A stretch of DNA of 64,000 nucleotides. Source: JAEXNA01 sp041676625. GTDB taxonomy: Bacteria; Vulcanimicrobiota; Xenobia; Xenobiales; JADMJV01. Of the stretch, positions 1 to 7,876 are shown one piece after another. The stretch's first letter is position 1. Each line of letters opens with the position of its first letter. The stretch spans positions 59,700 to 123,699 of the forward strand of contig JBAYRN010000002.1 in the NCBI GenBank assembly GCA_041676625.1, read 5' to 3'. Below the pieces are notes generated by a model. That model saw only the letters and a list, made by a program, of their open reading frames with translations, was not told where the DNA came from and did no database searches. The position numbers and the translations under genes were made by a program.

Positions 1-124
1 CCTCGGCGCACCGGCGAACCTCGCCTTTACGGGCTGGATCGGTGGAGACACTGGGGATCCTGAGCAGTGTCTTGAGGTCTTCCAGATAAGCGATCTTGCG
101 GTCCTGGCTGATGGTGGTTGTCAC
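1..124 (-). CDS. M20-family metallopeptidase, N-terminal fragment
   Basis: Only the first 41 codons are inside the window; the gene runs off the left edge on the minus strand. It starts with GTG at 124 and has a strong AAGGAG ribosome binding site a few bases upstream. The translated start contains LEDLKTLLRIPSVST and then DPARKGEVRRCAE, which match the opening helix and 'PSVS' turn of M20/M25/M40 dipeptidases and carboxypeptidases. The zinc ligands lie outside the window, so the fold is inferred from this signature alone. It is transcribed away from the DHH gene at 231, so the 106-base gap must hold both promoters. Confidence 0.7.
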   Translation of the reverse strand, partial: MTTTISQDRKIAYLEDLKTLLRIPSVSTDPARKGEVRRCAE

Positions 125-230
125 GCGGAACTCCTTGGTAAAAGTTTTGGCTCCTTGATTGGCAGGCCATACTCAGTTGTCCTTTGTGGGCTCGAACAGG
201 ACGTACCTTTCCCAGAGAGAATTCCGCCTG

Positions 231-1028
231 ATGCAGCCTGAGACGGTCACTCACATTTTGTATCACGCGGACTGCGCAGATGGTTTCGGGGCAGCCTACG
301 CCGCCTGGAAAGTCCTGGGGGACGCGGCCACCTACATCCCGGTGACGCACGGCGAGGAACCCCCGGAACTACCCGCCGAGGCCAGGGTCGCTATCGTCGA
401 TTTCTCCTATCAGCGAGGGGTCATTTTGGAACTCGCGGAGGGGGTGGAAGACATGGTGATCCTGGATCACCACGCCACCGCCCAGGAGGAACTGGAAGGG
501 CTCTCTTTTGCTACCTTCGATATGCACAAGTCCGGGGCCCGAATGGCCTGGGAGTACTGGCACCCGGACCAGGAAGTGCCGGATTTGATCGCCTACATCG
601 AGGACAAGGATCTGTGGCTTTGGAATTTGGAAAAGAGCAAGGAATTTACCATCGCGCTGCATTCCTACCCCATGGAGTTCGAGTTATGGGACAAGCTCAG
701 CCCTGAGAGGCTCAAGCTCGAAGGGGGAGCGCTGCTCCGGCTGCAGGACCAGTTGATCCAGTCGGCGGTCAATCGAACCCGCTTCCAAACCCTTTTTGGT
801 CACCAGGTGCCGGTGGTCAATGCCACCGAGTTCCGAAGCGAGATCGCCAACCATCTCTGTTCGCTGCACCCCGAGGTGGCTTTCGCCGCAGCGTATTACG
901 ACGACAAAAACGGCGAGCGCAACTGGTCGTTGCGCTCGATCGGAGATTTCGATGTGTCGGAGTTGGCCCGCTCGGTAGGAGGCGGGGGCCACAAGAACGC
1001 CAGCGGGTTCACCGGCGATCCGCTTTAG
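231..1028 (+). CDS. DHH-family phosphoesterase
   Basis: A 265-residue cytoplasmic phosphoesterase of the DHH superfamily (relatives include RecJ, nanoRNases and oligoribonuclease-like enzymes). Metal-binding motifs appear in order: HADCADG at 12-18, VDFSY around 56-60 and the signature LDHHA at 78-82. A C-terminal GGGGHKNASGF gives the DHHA1 substrate-binding glycine loop. An upstream in-frame ATG at 159 exists, but the start at 231 puts the HADCADG strand at the usual distance from the N-terminus and has AGAGAG upstream. The substrate cannot be told from sequence; short RNA oligonucleotides or a phosphodiester metabolite are both possible. It ends 7 bases before the convergent peptidase gene. 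Confidence 0.85.
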   Translation: MQPETVTHILYHADCADGFGAAYAAWKVLGDAATYIPVTHGEEPPELPAEARVAIVDFSYQRGVILELAEGVEDMVILDHHATAQEELEGLSFATFDMHKSGARMAWEYWHPDQEVPDLIAYIEDKDLWLWNLEKSKEFTIALHSYPMEFELWDKLSPERLKLEGGALLRLQDQLIQSAVNRTRFQTLFGHQVPVVNATEFRSEIANHLCSLHPEVAFAAAYYDDKNGERNWSLRSIGDFDVSELARSVGGGGHKNASGFTGDPL

Positions 1029-1035
1029 AGCCTCC

Positions 1036-1677
1036 CTAGAGCCTCTCTACATACACCCTGGTGGCAAACTGCAGGCGCTGGTTAAACTCATTGGCGTCAA
1101 GTTCAATACGGCTTTCATAGCCAGGGTAAGGATCTCTTAAGACCACTCGATGGATGGTGGGGTTGCCGTAAGGATCGGTGGAAAAGTAGGCTGCTGTCAT
1201 CACGTAGGCGTGCCCGGTGGCGGCCCCGCGAGCACCCCGTAACCCCACGATAAGCGGCCATCGCTTGTCCAGGTCGTTGATGACCGTGGCCGGGTCGAGG
1301 TGATAGTTGTCGGCGTAGATCTGAGAGCGTCTTCCCCTGGTGTCGGGGGCCCATCCGGTCAGAGCGGCCATGATTTGATCACCGCTGGCCGGTCGGTCTA
1401 CCGCAGCACCGTAGATTCGGGAGACGATATCTTTTTGGTCCACGTACAGCCCGTGGTAGTTCAGCACCATTTGGATGCAAGCTGCCCAGCACCAATTTTG
1501 CATGCGCTGGCGACCCGCACTCTCGGGCGCAGCGAAATGGACAAACTCATCACTCTTCACACCGGCCACGAAGTAACCGGTGTCTCCTAGGGGTACCGTC
1601 TCGGCGACGGCGGTTCCAGGAACCAGGAAAAGTAGGGCCAAAACGACGCTGGTGGCGAGTCTCTTGAGCTGTTTCAT
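1036..1677 (-). CDS. Secreted papain-like cysteine peptidase (C39/C70-like)
   Basis: A 213-residue protein with a clear Sec signal peptide: positive MKQLKR, a hydrophobic core and a cut near TAVAE at residues 22-26. The mature part starts a papain-fold core with QNWCWAAC at 60-67. Gln60 fits the oxyanion-hole residue and Cys63 the nucleophile. His156 in GHAYV and Asp182 in LRDPYPG complete a plausible triad. The family is best described as papain-like C39_2/C70 (AvrRpt2-like). There is no ABC transporter beside it, so it is not a bacteriocin-processing exporter. It may cleave envelope or extracellular protein. The start has GAGAGG upstream. Confidence 0.75.
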   Translation of the reverse strand: MKQLKRLATSVVLALLFLVPGTAVAETVPLGDTGYFVAGVKSDEFVHFAAPESAGRQRMQNWCWAACIQMVLNYHGLYVDQKDIVSRIYGAAVDRPASGDQIMAALTGWAPDTRGRRSQIYADNYHLDPATVINDLDKRWPLIVGLRGARGAATGHAYVMTAAYFSTDPYGNPTIHRVVLRDPYPGYESRIELDANEFNQRLQFATRVYVERL

Positions 1678-1800
1678 GAAACGATATCCTCTCTCGGCTA
1701 TACAAACCGGAATGATCCGGTCAGGTTGCTGTAGCTGTTCATTTCTCGATTCGGCTTTCGATCGCCTGGTTGCTGTGCCCTTGGACGCAGGGAACAGAAA

Positions 1801-1822
1801 TGGAATATTGAAAAATATTCCA
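1801..1822 (+). promoter_or_regulatory. Perfect hairpin with GAAA tetraloop before the PilZ gene
   Basis: Two perfect 9-base arms, TGGAATATT and AATATTCCA, flank a GAAA loop and end one base before the ATG at 1824. There is no Shine-Dalgarno sequence in the usual window, because the hairpin occupies it. It could control translation of the PilZ gene, or act as a DNA palindrome bound by a repressor. Confidence 0.6.
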
Positions 1823-1823
1823 C

Positions 1824-2570
1824 ATGAGTATCCTGCAGAGAGCCCGCCAGTTGTTTCAAGGGCCGGACAGAAGCGCTTCCAAAGAGCGACGGAAGCTAAA
1901 GCGTGTCGCCTGTCAACAACTTTTCGAGGCCACCTGCCAGGATCGAAGTTTCAAGGTCACGGTAGTGGACGTGGGATTCGGGGGCTTCCGGGTTTGGACC
2001 GAGCAGTCGCCCGGTGAGAGGGGGGACCTTTTGCACCTCAGGCGCCTGGTCACCGACTTCTCCCGTCACCTGACCGGGGCCTACACCACCGGTCTCATGG
2101 TCAAGGTGGCCTGGGTGAAGAAGACCGCCGAGGGTTACGAAGCCGGGCTCCATCTTCCCCAGGCCCCTGGCAGTATGCGGATCAGCTGGTTTCGAGAACT
2201 GCTCCAGGAGATGGGTTTCGACGAGAAGACCGTTTTTACTCAACGAAGCAACCGCCGTCACCGCTGTCGACTGCCGGCTGAGCTGGCCCTGGAGGCCTTT
2301 CCCCGGAGCCAGGGTCTGGTGCTCGATCTGAGTTCTGGAGGGGGACTGTTTGCGGCCGCCAGAGCTGCCACCATGGGGGCCGAGGGGCTGCTCTCGGTGC
2401 AATGGGGCTCTCGGGAGCTAAAGGTGGAGGTCGCGGTGGTGGGGCTCCGTTCCCACACTCACGGTGAAGACCCCCGCTGGCTCCATTCCCTCAAATTTGC
2501 TGAAGAGCTGAGCCGTCCCCAGGAGCAGGTGCTCTACCAATGGCTGGACGAGTTGGCCCGAAATGGGTGA
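1824..2570 (+). CDS. Protein with two PilZ domains
   Basis: A 248-residue protein that reads as two tandem PilZ barrels. The first (about 20-120) has RRKLKR followed by DVGFGGF. Here the DxSxxG motif has Gly in place of Ser, so binding may be weakened. The second (about 135-240) has RSNRRHRCR followed by DLSSGGG, a good RxxxR plus DxSxxG match. The expected ligand is cyclic di-GMP, and output is probably through protein contacts. A type IV pilus cluster lies about 9.5 kb downstream, but no direct link is visible. The ATG directly follows a hairpin, so a TTG at 1851 is an alternative start. Its stop overlaps the next gene by 8 bases. Confidence 0.75.
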   Translation: MSILQRARQLFQGPDRSASKERRKLKRVACQQLFEATCQDRSFKVTVVDVGFGGFRVWTEQSPGERGDLLHLRRLVTDFSRHLTGAYTTGLMVKVAWVKKTAEGYEAGLHLPQAPGSMRISWFRELLQEMGFDEKTVFTQRSNRRHRCRLPAELALEAFPRSQGLVLDLSSGGGLFAAARAATMGAEGLLSVQWGSRELKVEVAVVGLRSHTHGEDPRWLHSLKFAEELSRPQEQVLYQWLDELARNG

Positions 2571-3345
2571 ATTTACCGAGAATCTGTCCCAGGTAGCCGG
2601 TCGTTACGCCCTCTGTGTGCGAGTTCTGGGGGAAGGGCGAAGCCCTCTGGGGGTGGATGAATTTTCGGACCAACTCTTTCCCGCCGCCAGCGTTATCAAG
2701 GTTGGCATCATGGCGTGTCTTCTCCATGAGGTAGCGGGGGGCCGCTTGTCGCTCTCCCAGGAGGTGAAGGTGGAGCCGACCGATATGGTGGGAGGAGCGG
2801 GTGTGCTCTTCGAGATGGAGAGCCGGAGCTACACCCTGGGTGAATTGTGCCGTCTGATGATGGTGGTGAGCGATAACACCGCCTCCAACGCCTGTCTTCG
2901 GCAAGTGGGCATGGAGCGGCTCAACCGATTTTTTCAGGAGCGGGGCTATCAGGCCCAGCAGCAGCGCTACTTTATGGATCCCGTGATCGATGGTCGAGAC
3001 AATCGGATGACCGCCGAGTCAGCGGCCTTTCTGCTGGATGACCTGTATTCAGGAGTAGGATTGAACGAGGAACTCCGGGAGTTTGCCGTGGGCTCCCTCC
3101 GACGGCAACAGTTTCGAGAAAAGATCCCTCTGATGCTTCCTCCCGAGATCCTGGTGGGGCATAAGACCGGCGAATTGGACGGGGTGTGTCACGACGCCGC
3201 CGTGGTGGAAACCGATAGGCCCTACATTCTGGTCATATTTACCGCCGAGGGGGAGGCCCCCTGGCTGGTGGATCGGGCCGTCGCCACCTGCTCTCTGGAG
3301 ATTTTTCACCGTCACCCCCTACTCATGAAAAGAGTTGCTCGATGA
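2563..3345 (+). CDS. Serine hydrolase of the beta-lactamase/PBP fold
   Basis: A 260-residue protein with the three active-site motifs of penicillin-recognising enzymes in correct order: SVIK at 43-46 (SxxK), SDN at 103-105 and KTG at 201-203. The layout resembles the class A beta-lactamase-like family (Beta-lactamase2). I see no clear Glu166-type omega-loop motif, so efficient antibiotic hydrolysis is doubtful. A muropeptide or ester substrate is as likely. There is no evident signal peptide at this start, which is odd for a periplasmic enzyme. It overlaps the PilZ gene by 8 bases and era by 4 (ATGA), so the three genes are translationally coupled. Confidence 0.75.
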   Translation: MGEFTENLSQVAGRYALCVRVLGEGRSPLGVDEFSDQLFPAASVIKVGIMACLLHEVAGGRLSLSQEVKVEPTDMVGGAGVLFEMESRSYTLGELCRLMMVVSDNTASNACLRQVGMERLNRFFQERGYQAQQQRYFMDPVIDGRDNRMTAESAAFLLDDLYSGVGLNEELREFAVGSLRRQQFREKIPLMLPPEILVGHKTGELDGVCHDAAVVETDRPYILVIFTAEGEAPWLVDRAVATCSLEIFHRHPLLMKRVAR

Positions 3346-4223
3346 GTTATCGCAGCGGATTCGTGGCTCTGGTGGGGAAACCCAACGTGGGTAAATCCAC
3401 CCTGGTCAATCGATTGGTGGGACGCAAGGTTGCCATCACCTCCTCCAAGCCCCAGACCACTCGGCAAAGGATGTTGGGGGTGCTGCACGGGGAGGACTAC
3501 CAGGCTGTCCTGGTTGATACCCCGGGGATGATGAAGCCGAAAACCCGGCTTCATCACTCCATGATCCAGGCCGCAAGCCAGGAAGCTGCAGGGGCGGACC
3601 TGGTCTTGTGGTTGGCGGAGTCGACCCACCTCCCCACCGAGGAAGATGAGGCGGTGGCAAAGTTCATGCGCGACTCCAAGGCTCCCGGTTGGCTGGTTCT
3701 TACCAAGGAGGACCGAAATCGGGAGGGGGTCCTGGAAGCTTGCCGGGAGTTACTGCCCGAGGCCGTTCAGGTCCACAGGGTCTCGGCCCGGAGCGGTGAA
3801 GGGCTGCCGGCCTTGGTAGAGGCCATCCGTCTGGCGCTTCCCGACGGCCCGCCATACTTTCCGCCCGATCAGGTCTCGGAGCAAAACGACCGGCTGTGGA
3901 TGGCCGAAGTCATCCGGGAGAAAGTGCTCCAGGCCGCCCGTCAGGAGGTCCCCCACGCTGTGGCGGTGACCGTGGAGGAACTGAGAGAGGGTAAAGGGGG
4001 CGAGGAAACCCTGTACGGACGAGCCATCCTTTACGTGGAAAAGAAGAGCCAGAAGGGCATCTTGATCGGAAAGAACGGTGCCTTACTCAAAAAGATCGGA
4101 GCCGAGGCCAGAACCGAACTGGAGGCAGCCTGGGGGAAGCCGCTCTTTCTCGATCTGTGGGTGAAGGTCAAGAAGGATTGGCGCGACAGGGACGATTGGC
4201 TGCGCTATTTAGGATACCGCTAG
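3342..4223 (+). CDS. era: GTPase Era, 30S ribosome assembly
   Basis: A 293-residue GTPase of normal Era length that binds 16S rRNA near its 3' end during small-subunit maturation. The G1 loop is GKPNVGKST at 12-20 and G3 is DTPG at 59-62. G4 is TKED at 121-124, where the usual NKxD Asn is Thr. The C-terminal KH domain shows IGKNG at 242-246 (GxxG loop). The start overlaps the serine hydrolase stop by 4 bases. It is the last gene before the microcompartment operon. Confidence 0.97.
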   Translation: MSYRSGFVALVGKPNVGKSTLVNRLVGRKVAITSSKPQTTRQRMLGVLHGEDYQAVLVDTPGMMKPKTRLHHSMIQAASQEAAGADLVLWLAESTHLPTEEDEAVAKFMRDSKAPGWLVLTKEDRNREGVLEACRELLPEAVQVHRVSARSGEGLPALVEAIRLALPDGPPYFPPDQVSEQNDRLWMAEVIREKVLQAARQEVPHAVAVTVEELREGKGGEETLYGRAILYVEKKSQKGILIGKNGALLKKIGAEARTELEAAWGKPLFLDLWVKVKKDWRDRDDWLRYLGYR

Positions 4224-4327
4224 TCCTTGCGAAGGACCTTGTTTCCAGGAAGGCGAACGCCGCAGCCTTGGGTCATTTCCGCGCTCCTGGAGACGGAAAA
4301 TAGAGACCTCTAAGGGAAGGTATTTTC

Positions 4328-4627
4328 ATGTTAACAACCTACGAAGCTCTCGGGATGATCGAGACCAAAGGTCTGGTCTCCATGATCGAAGCTGCGGACG
4401 CCATGGTGAAGGCCGCCAACGTCAAGCTCATCGGCTACGAGAAGATCGGTGCCGGCTACGTGACCGCACTGGTGCGGGGAGACGTGGCAGCTGTTCGGGC
4501 GGCCACCGATGCCGGAGCCACCGCCGCTCGCCGGGTTGGTGAACTGATCGCCGTACACGTAATTCCTCGTCCCCATAAAGACCTGGACGACGTACTGCCG
4601 ATCGGCCCGCCCAAAGCCAAGAAGTAG
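4328..4627 (+). CDS. BMC-H shell protein (PduA/EutM type)
   Basis: A 99-residue hexameric shell protein with a single BMC domain. It opens with ALGMIETKGLVSMIEAADAM, typical of the family, and has the pore loop KIGAG at 39-43 (PduA has KIGSG). These hexamers tile the shell facets and let small polar metabolites through. The extended C-terminus is Pro/Lys rich. A good AAGGGAAGG site precedes the ATG. It is the only BMC-H gene here, and it opens the operon after a 104-base gap behind era. That gap should contain the operon promoter, although I see no convincing -35/-10 pair in it. Confidence 0.97.
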   Translation: MLTTYEALGMIETKGLVSMIEAADAMVKAANVKLIGYEKIGAGYVTALVRGDVAAVRAATDAGATAARRVGELIAVHVIPRPHKDLDDVLPIGPPKAKK

Positions 4628-4638
4628 AAGTTTGAGGA

Positions 4639-5394
4639 TTGTCCTCAGAAATTGACAAGCTGATCGGGGTCATCACCGATCTTGTTCTTGCTGAACTCAC
4701 CGGCCAAGCCGAGGCCCCGTCCAACGCACCTGCCAAACCACCCGAGAAAAAATCCGGCCTACCGCTGTTGGTCTGTCCGGGGCCCCGGGCGGTAGACGCT
4801 TCGTTCTGGAAAGGTCTGACGGAGGCGAGGGGGTTTCTGCCTTCTCTTCTCAGCGTGGGCAAGCCCGGGGGAGCTCCTGCCGATTGGAGGCTGGAGTCCC
4901 GGGTGGGGCAGTGGGACAAGATCGTCTCCGGGTACCGGGCGGTCGTGCTCCTGGGCAGTGACCTTTCGGTCCTTTCCTCGATCGCCAATCTCGGTTCTGG
5001 TGGAGGGCCTTCGGCTTCGGCTGCCGTGGCAGGGCTGGCGGGCGGACTGCCGGTCTTCGTGGATAACTCCTGTTTCGAGTCGATCCGCCGCCATAGCTCC
5101 AGGCTGTCCAGCGGATTTGTGGGTCGTTTCGAGGAGTTCTATCGAATGGTCAGTTCCTTCGGCGTGGAGTTCGGCGGTCCGAACCAGCTTCTGGACTTCC
5201 TGGCTCGCCTGGGGGGAGCTGCCCCCGCCGCTGCTGACAACCGGAGCACCGGTCGGGCCGTGGTCACGGTGGAAGACGTGGAAGCGATCAAGCGCTCCGG
5301 TGGCAATCGAATGGAGGTTGCGATGGGTTCAATCATAACCCCCCTGGCCGCACAGAGAGCCTTGGAATGGGGTGTCGAGGTGGTGATTCAATGA
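4639..5394 (+). CDS. Unrecognised microcompartment-associated protein
   Basis: About 251 residues, second gene of the BMC operon. Residues 2-20 form an amphipathic helix (SSEIDKLIGVITDLVLAEL) followed by an Ala/Pro linker, the layout of a cargo encapsulation peptide. The middle (about 40-175) alternates hydrophobic strands and helices with Gly-rich turns (LLVCPGP, AVVLLGSD), like a Rossmann or flavoprotein-type alpha/beta fold. No nucleotide motif is certain. The end (VTVEDVEAIKRSGG, then GSIITPLAAQRALEWGVE) resembles the opening segment of EutQ. The start is TTG at 4639 with only weak GAAG/GAGG upstream, so it is uncertain. Its stop overlaps the next ATG (ATGA). A cargo enzyme or an assembly factor are both possible. 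Confidence 0.6.
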   Translation: MSSEIDKLIGVITDLVLAELTGQAEAPSNAPAKPPEKKSGLPLLVCPGPRAVDASFWKGLTEARGFLPSLLSVGKPGGAPADWRLESRVGQWDKIVSGYRAVVLLGSDLSVLSSIANLGSGGGPSASAAVAGLAGGLPVFVDNSCFESIRRHSSRLSSGFVGRFEEFYRMVSSFGVEFGGPNQLLDFLARLGGAAPAAADNRSTGRAVVTVEDVEAIKRSGGNRMEVAMGSIITPLAAQRALEWGVEVVIQ

Positions 5395-5690
5395 CCATTG
5401 GAAAAGTCGTCGGGACCGTCGTCTGTACCCAGAAGACTCCCACCCTGGAAGGGGTCAAGCTGCAGTTGGTTCAGCCCCTGGTGGCCACCGACATGAGTCG
5501 AACGGGCAACCCGCTCGTGGCCATCGATGCCATCGGTGCCGGACCTGGCGAGGTGGTCTTGCTGGCTTCGGGATCCTCGGCCAGGCAGACCGAACAGACC
5601 CTCAATACTCCTTGCGACGCGGTGATTATGGCCATCGTGGACAGTGTGGAGGTGGAGGGGGCCCAAGTGTTTAGAAAGGGAGAGCAGTAG
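5391..5690 (+). CDS. BMC-P pentameric shell protein (EutN/CcmL type) 1
   Basis: A 99-residue pentamer-forming vertex protein. It shows the EutN/CcmL pattern: IGKVVGTVVCTQKTPTLEG at the N-terminus, then PLVATDMS, VAIDAIGAGPGEVVLLASGS and a closing AVIMAIVD strand. Pentamers cap the icosahedral vertices. The ATG at 5391 overlaps the previous stop (ATGA); starts further upstream in frame lie inside the previous gene. The following ALDH gene starts on the next base after the stop. Confidence 0.95.
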   Translation: MTIGKVVGTVVCTQKTPTLEGVKLQLVQPLVATDMSRTGNPLVAIDAIGAGPGEVVLLASGSSARQTEQTLNTPCDAVIMAIVDSVEVEGAQVFRKGEQ

Positions 5691-7133
5691 ATGGATATCG
5701 ATCGGGAGCTGGTCAAGCAGATCGTGGAGCAGGTGGTGCGCCGCCAACTGGCCGGTAGCTCAGAAGGACAGGAGCGGGTCCGAGAGGTGGTCGCTGTGGA
5801 AGCCGGCCGAGACGGCATCTTTAGCACAGTCGACGACGCCGTGGCCGCCGCCCGAGAAGCCTATAAAGCCTGGCAAGGAGTCTCTCAGGAGGTCAAGGCC
5901 CGCTGCGTGGAAGAGATGAGGGCGGTTTCACGGAGTGAGGCTCGCAATCTGGCGCACCTGGCCGTGGCCGAGACCGGACTCGGTCGGGCCGAAGACAAGC
6001 TCAAGAAGATCCTGCTCCAGGCCGACAAGACTCCTGGCCTCGAAGACCTTCAGCCCCGGGTTTTTACCGGTGACCGGGGAATGAGTCTGGTGGAAAACTC
6101 TCCCTTTGGAGTGATAGTCTCCATCACCCCCACCACCAACCCGGTGGCCACCATCATCAACAACGGGATCTCCATGCTGTGCGGTGGTAACGCCGTGGTG
6201 TTTAATCCCCACCCTAGGGCCAAGGGCTGCTGCAGCAAAATGATCCAGCTCCTCAATCGAGCCGTGGTCAAGGGGGGCGGGCCCAACAACCTTCTGACTG
6301 CGCTTGCCGAACCCACGCTGCAGAGTTCCAACGACCTGATGCATCACAAAAACGTCCGCTGCCTGGTGGTAACGGGTGGGCCCGGGGTGGTCAAGGCGGC
6401 CCTCCAGAGCGGCAAAAAGACCATTGCTGCAGGGCCGGGAAACCCCCCCGTGGTGGTGGACGACACTGCCCGCATCAAAGAAGCAGCCAGGCACATCGTG
6501 GCCGGTGCCTCCTTCGACAACAACGTCATGTGCACGTGCGAGAAGGAAGTGTTCGTGGTGGAGAGCCGCTTCGAGGCTCTCAAGCAGGCTCTGCTGGAAA
6601 GCGGTTGCTACCTGCTGAATCAGCGCCAACTCGACCAGTTGACGAAGCTGATTTTTCCGCCTCCCCCGGTGGGCCAGACCAAACTCAAGTTGAACACCGA
6701 CCTGGTGGGGCAGCACGCCAGCCACATCGCCAAGCTGATCGGCCTCGACCTGCCGGAGGAGACCAGGCTTCTGATCGCAGAGACGGAACTCGAGCACCCA
6801 CTGGTCATGAAAGAGCAGATGATGCCGGTTCTTCCTCTGGTTCGGTGCCGCTCGGTTGAAGAGGCCATCGAGCGAGCCGTGATCGCTGAGGGCGAGCGCT
6901 ATCATACGGCGGTCATCCACTCCTTGAACATCGATCACTTGAGCGACATGGCTCGAGTCATGAACGCCAACATCTTTGTGAAAAATGGTCCTAACTTCGC
7001 CGGCCTGGGCTTCGGCGGCGAAGGGTCCACGACTATGACGATCGCCGGTACCACCGGCGAAGGGATCACCACGGCGCGCACCTTCACTCGCGAGAGGCGT
7101 TGCGCCCTGATCGATCACTTCAGGATTCTGTGA
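5691..7133 (+). CDS. CoA-acylating aldehyde dehydrogenase, microcompartment cargo (PduP/EutE type)
   Basis: A 480-residue enzyme expected to convert acetaldehyde (or another short aldehyde), NAD+ and CoA to the acyl-CoA. The N-terminal helix DRELVKQIVEQVVRRQL at 4-20 plus a Gly/Ser linker is a textbook encapsulation peptide. The ALDH body shows SITPTTNPVATIINN around 144-158, GGPGVV at 229-234 and AAGPGNPPVVVDD at 246-258. The catalytic thiol is most likely Cys281 in FDNNVMC, with a second Cys at 283. Length and motifs match PduP rather than AdhE. With DeoC in the same operon, the natural substrate is probably the acetaldehyde released by the aldolase. No PduL-type phosphotransacylase or alcohol dehydrogenase is in the operon to recycle CoA and NADH. 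Confidence 0.95.
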   Translation: MDIDRELVKQIVEQVVRRQLAGSSEGQERVREVVAVEAGRDGIFSTVDDAVAAAREAYKAWQGVSQEVKARCVEEMRAVSRSEARNLAHLAVAETGLGRAEDKLKKILLQADKTPGLEDLQPRVFTGDRGMSLVENSPFGVIVSITPTTNPVATIINNGISMLCGGNAVVFNPHPRAKGCCSKMIQLLNRAVVKGGGPNNLLTALAEPTLQSSNDLMHHKNVRCLVVTGGPGVVKAALQSGKKTIAAGPGNPPVVVDDTARIKEAARHIVAGASFDNNVMCTCEKEVFVVESRFEALKQALLESGCYLLNQRQLDQLTKLIFPPPPVGQTKLKLNTDLVGQHASHIAKLIGLDLPEETRLLIAETELEHPLVMKEQMMPVLPLVRCRSVEEAIERAVIAEGERYHTAVIHSLNIDHLSDMARVMNANIFVKNGPNFAGLGFGGEGSTTMTIAGTTGEGITTARTFTRERRCALIDHFRIL

Positions 7134-7143
7134 GGAGAAGTTG

Positions 7144-7605
7144 ATGAAAGTACTGATCGGCGCCGACCACGGCGGGTACGAGCTCAAACAGGAGTTGATA
7201 GCCTGGATGCGTTCCCGGGGGATCGACTTTCTGGATTATGGCACCCACTCGTCAGACGCAGTGGATTACCCTGACTTCGCCCTGCTGGTGGCTCAGGGGG
7301 TGGTTTCCGCTCCCGAGGAGTACGTCGGGATCGTGATCGACGGAGCGGGGTGCGGTAGCGCCATCACCGCCAACAAGGTACCCGGAGCGCGAGCCGCCGC
7401 CTGCTACTGTACCTTCACCGCCAAGAACTCTCGGCAGCACAACGCAGCCAATATTCTGAGTCTGGGCTCCAAGGCCACCGGGGCGGAAAACGCCAAGGAG
7501 ATCGTGGCAGCCTTTCTGGGTTCTGAGTTCGAAGGGGGGCGCCACTCCCGACGGATCGAGAAGATCATGGCGATAGAGCACCGTTTTAGTAAGGACGCTC
7601 CCTGA
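7144..7605 (+). CDS. RpiB/LacAB-family sugar-phosphate isomerase, BMC-associated
   Basis: A 153-residue protein of the RpiB family, which interconverts aldose and ketose phosphates (ribose 5-phosphate and ribulose 5-phosphate in RpiB). Family landmarks are GADHGGYELK at 6-15, DYPDFA at 41-46, ANKVPGARAA at 76-85 and HNAANILSLG at 99-108. The base that is Cys66 in E. coli RpiB (within CGTGIG) aligns with Asp66 in IDGAGCGSAI, while a Cys sits at 70. The active site is therefore not canonical and the substrate may differ. AGGAG lies 6 bases before the ATG at 7144. There is no obvious encapsulation peptide. Confidence 0.9.
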   Translation: MKVLIGADHGGYELKQELIAWMRSRGIDFLDYGTHSSDAVDYPDFALLVAQGVVSAPEEYVGIVIDGAGCGSAITANKVPGARAAACYCTFTAKNSRQHNAANILSLGSKATGAENAKEIVAAFLGSEFEGGRHSRRIEKIMAIEHRFSKDAP

Positions 7606-7606
7606 A

Positions 7607-7876
7607 ATGTTTTTGGGCCAGGTTTGCGGCACCGTGGTGGCTGATCACAAGCTCGCCGAATTGGAAGGGGCGAGTTTTCGGATCGTTCTGCCGGTCGACG
7701 AGGCAGGGCAGCCCACCGGGGCTCACCTGGTGGCGGTCGACAATATCGCCAGCCGCCACGGCGATCTGGTTTATCTGGTCAAGGGGAAAGAGGCCATCAT
7801 TCCCTGGAAGAAGACCGACCTGGCCCCCATCGATGCGGCCATCGTGGGTCTGGTCGACGGGATGGAGAAGGCGTGA
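7607..7876 (+). CDS. BMC-P pentameric shell protein 2
   Basis: An 89-residue EutN/CcmL-type vertex protein, with FLGQVCGTVVADHKLAELEG at the start, LVAVDNIASRHGDLVYLVKG in the middle and DAAIVGLVDGME at the end. It starts one base after the RpiB-like stop. Its divergence from the other two BMC-P copies suggests old paralogues rather than recent duplications. Its last codons overlap the next gene by 4 bases (GTGA). Confidence 0.95.
   Translation: MFLGQVCGTVVADHKLAELEGASFRIVLPVDEAGQPTGAHLVAVDNIASRHGDLVYLVKGKEAIIPWKKTDLAPIDAAIVGLVDGMEKA

Noticed and set aside
4224..4327. Gap before the microcompartment operon searched for a promoter or riboswitch
   Set aside because: Only a short TCCTT/AAGGA hairpin and no convincing -35/-10 pair are visible, so no site is claimed.
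5928..7187. Long open frame on the minus strand opposite the aldehyde dehydrogenase
   Set aside because: Composition is His/Arg/Gly-rich with no motif, as expected from an antisense frame of a GC-rich gene.
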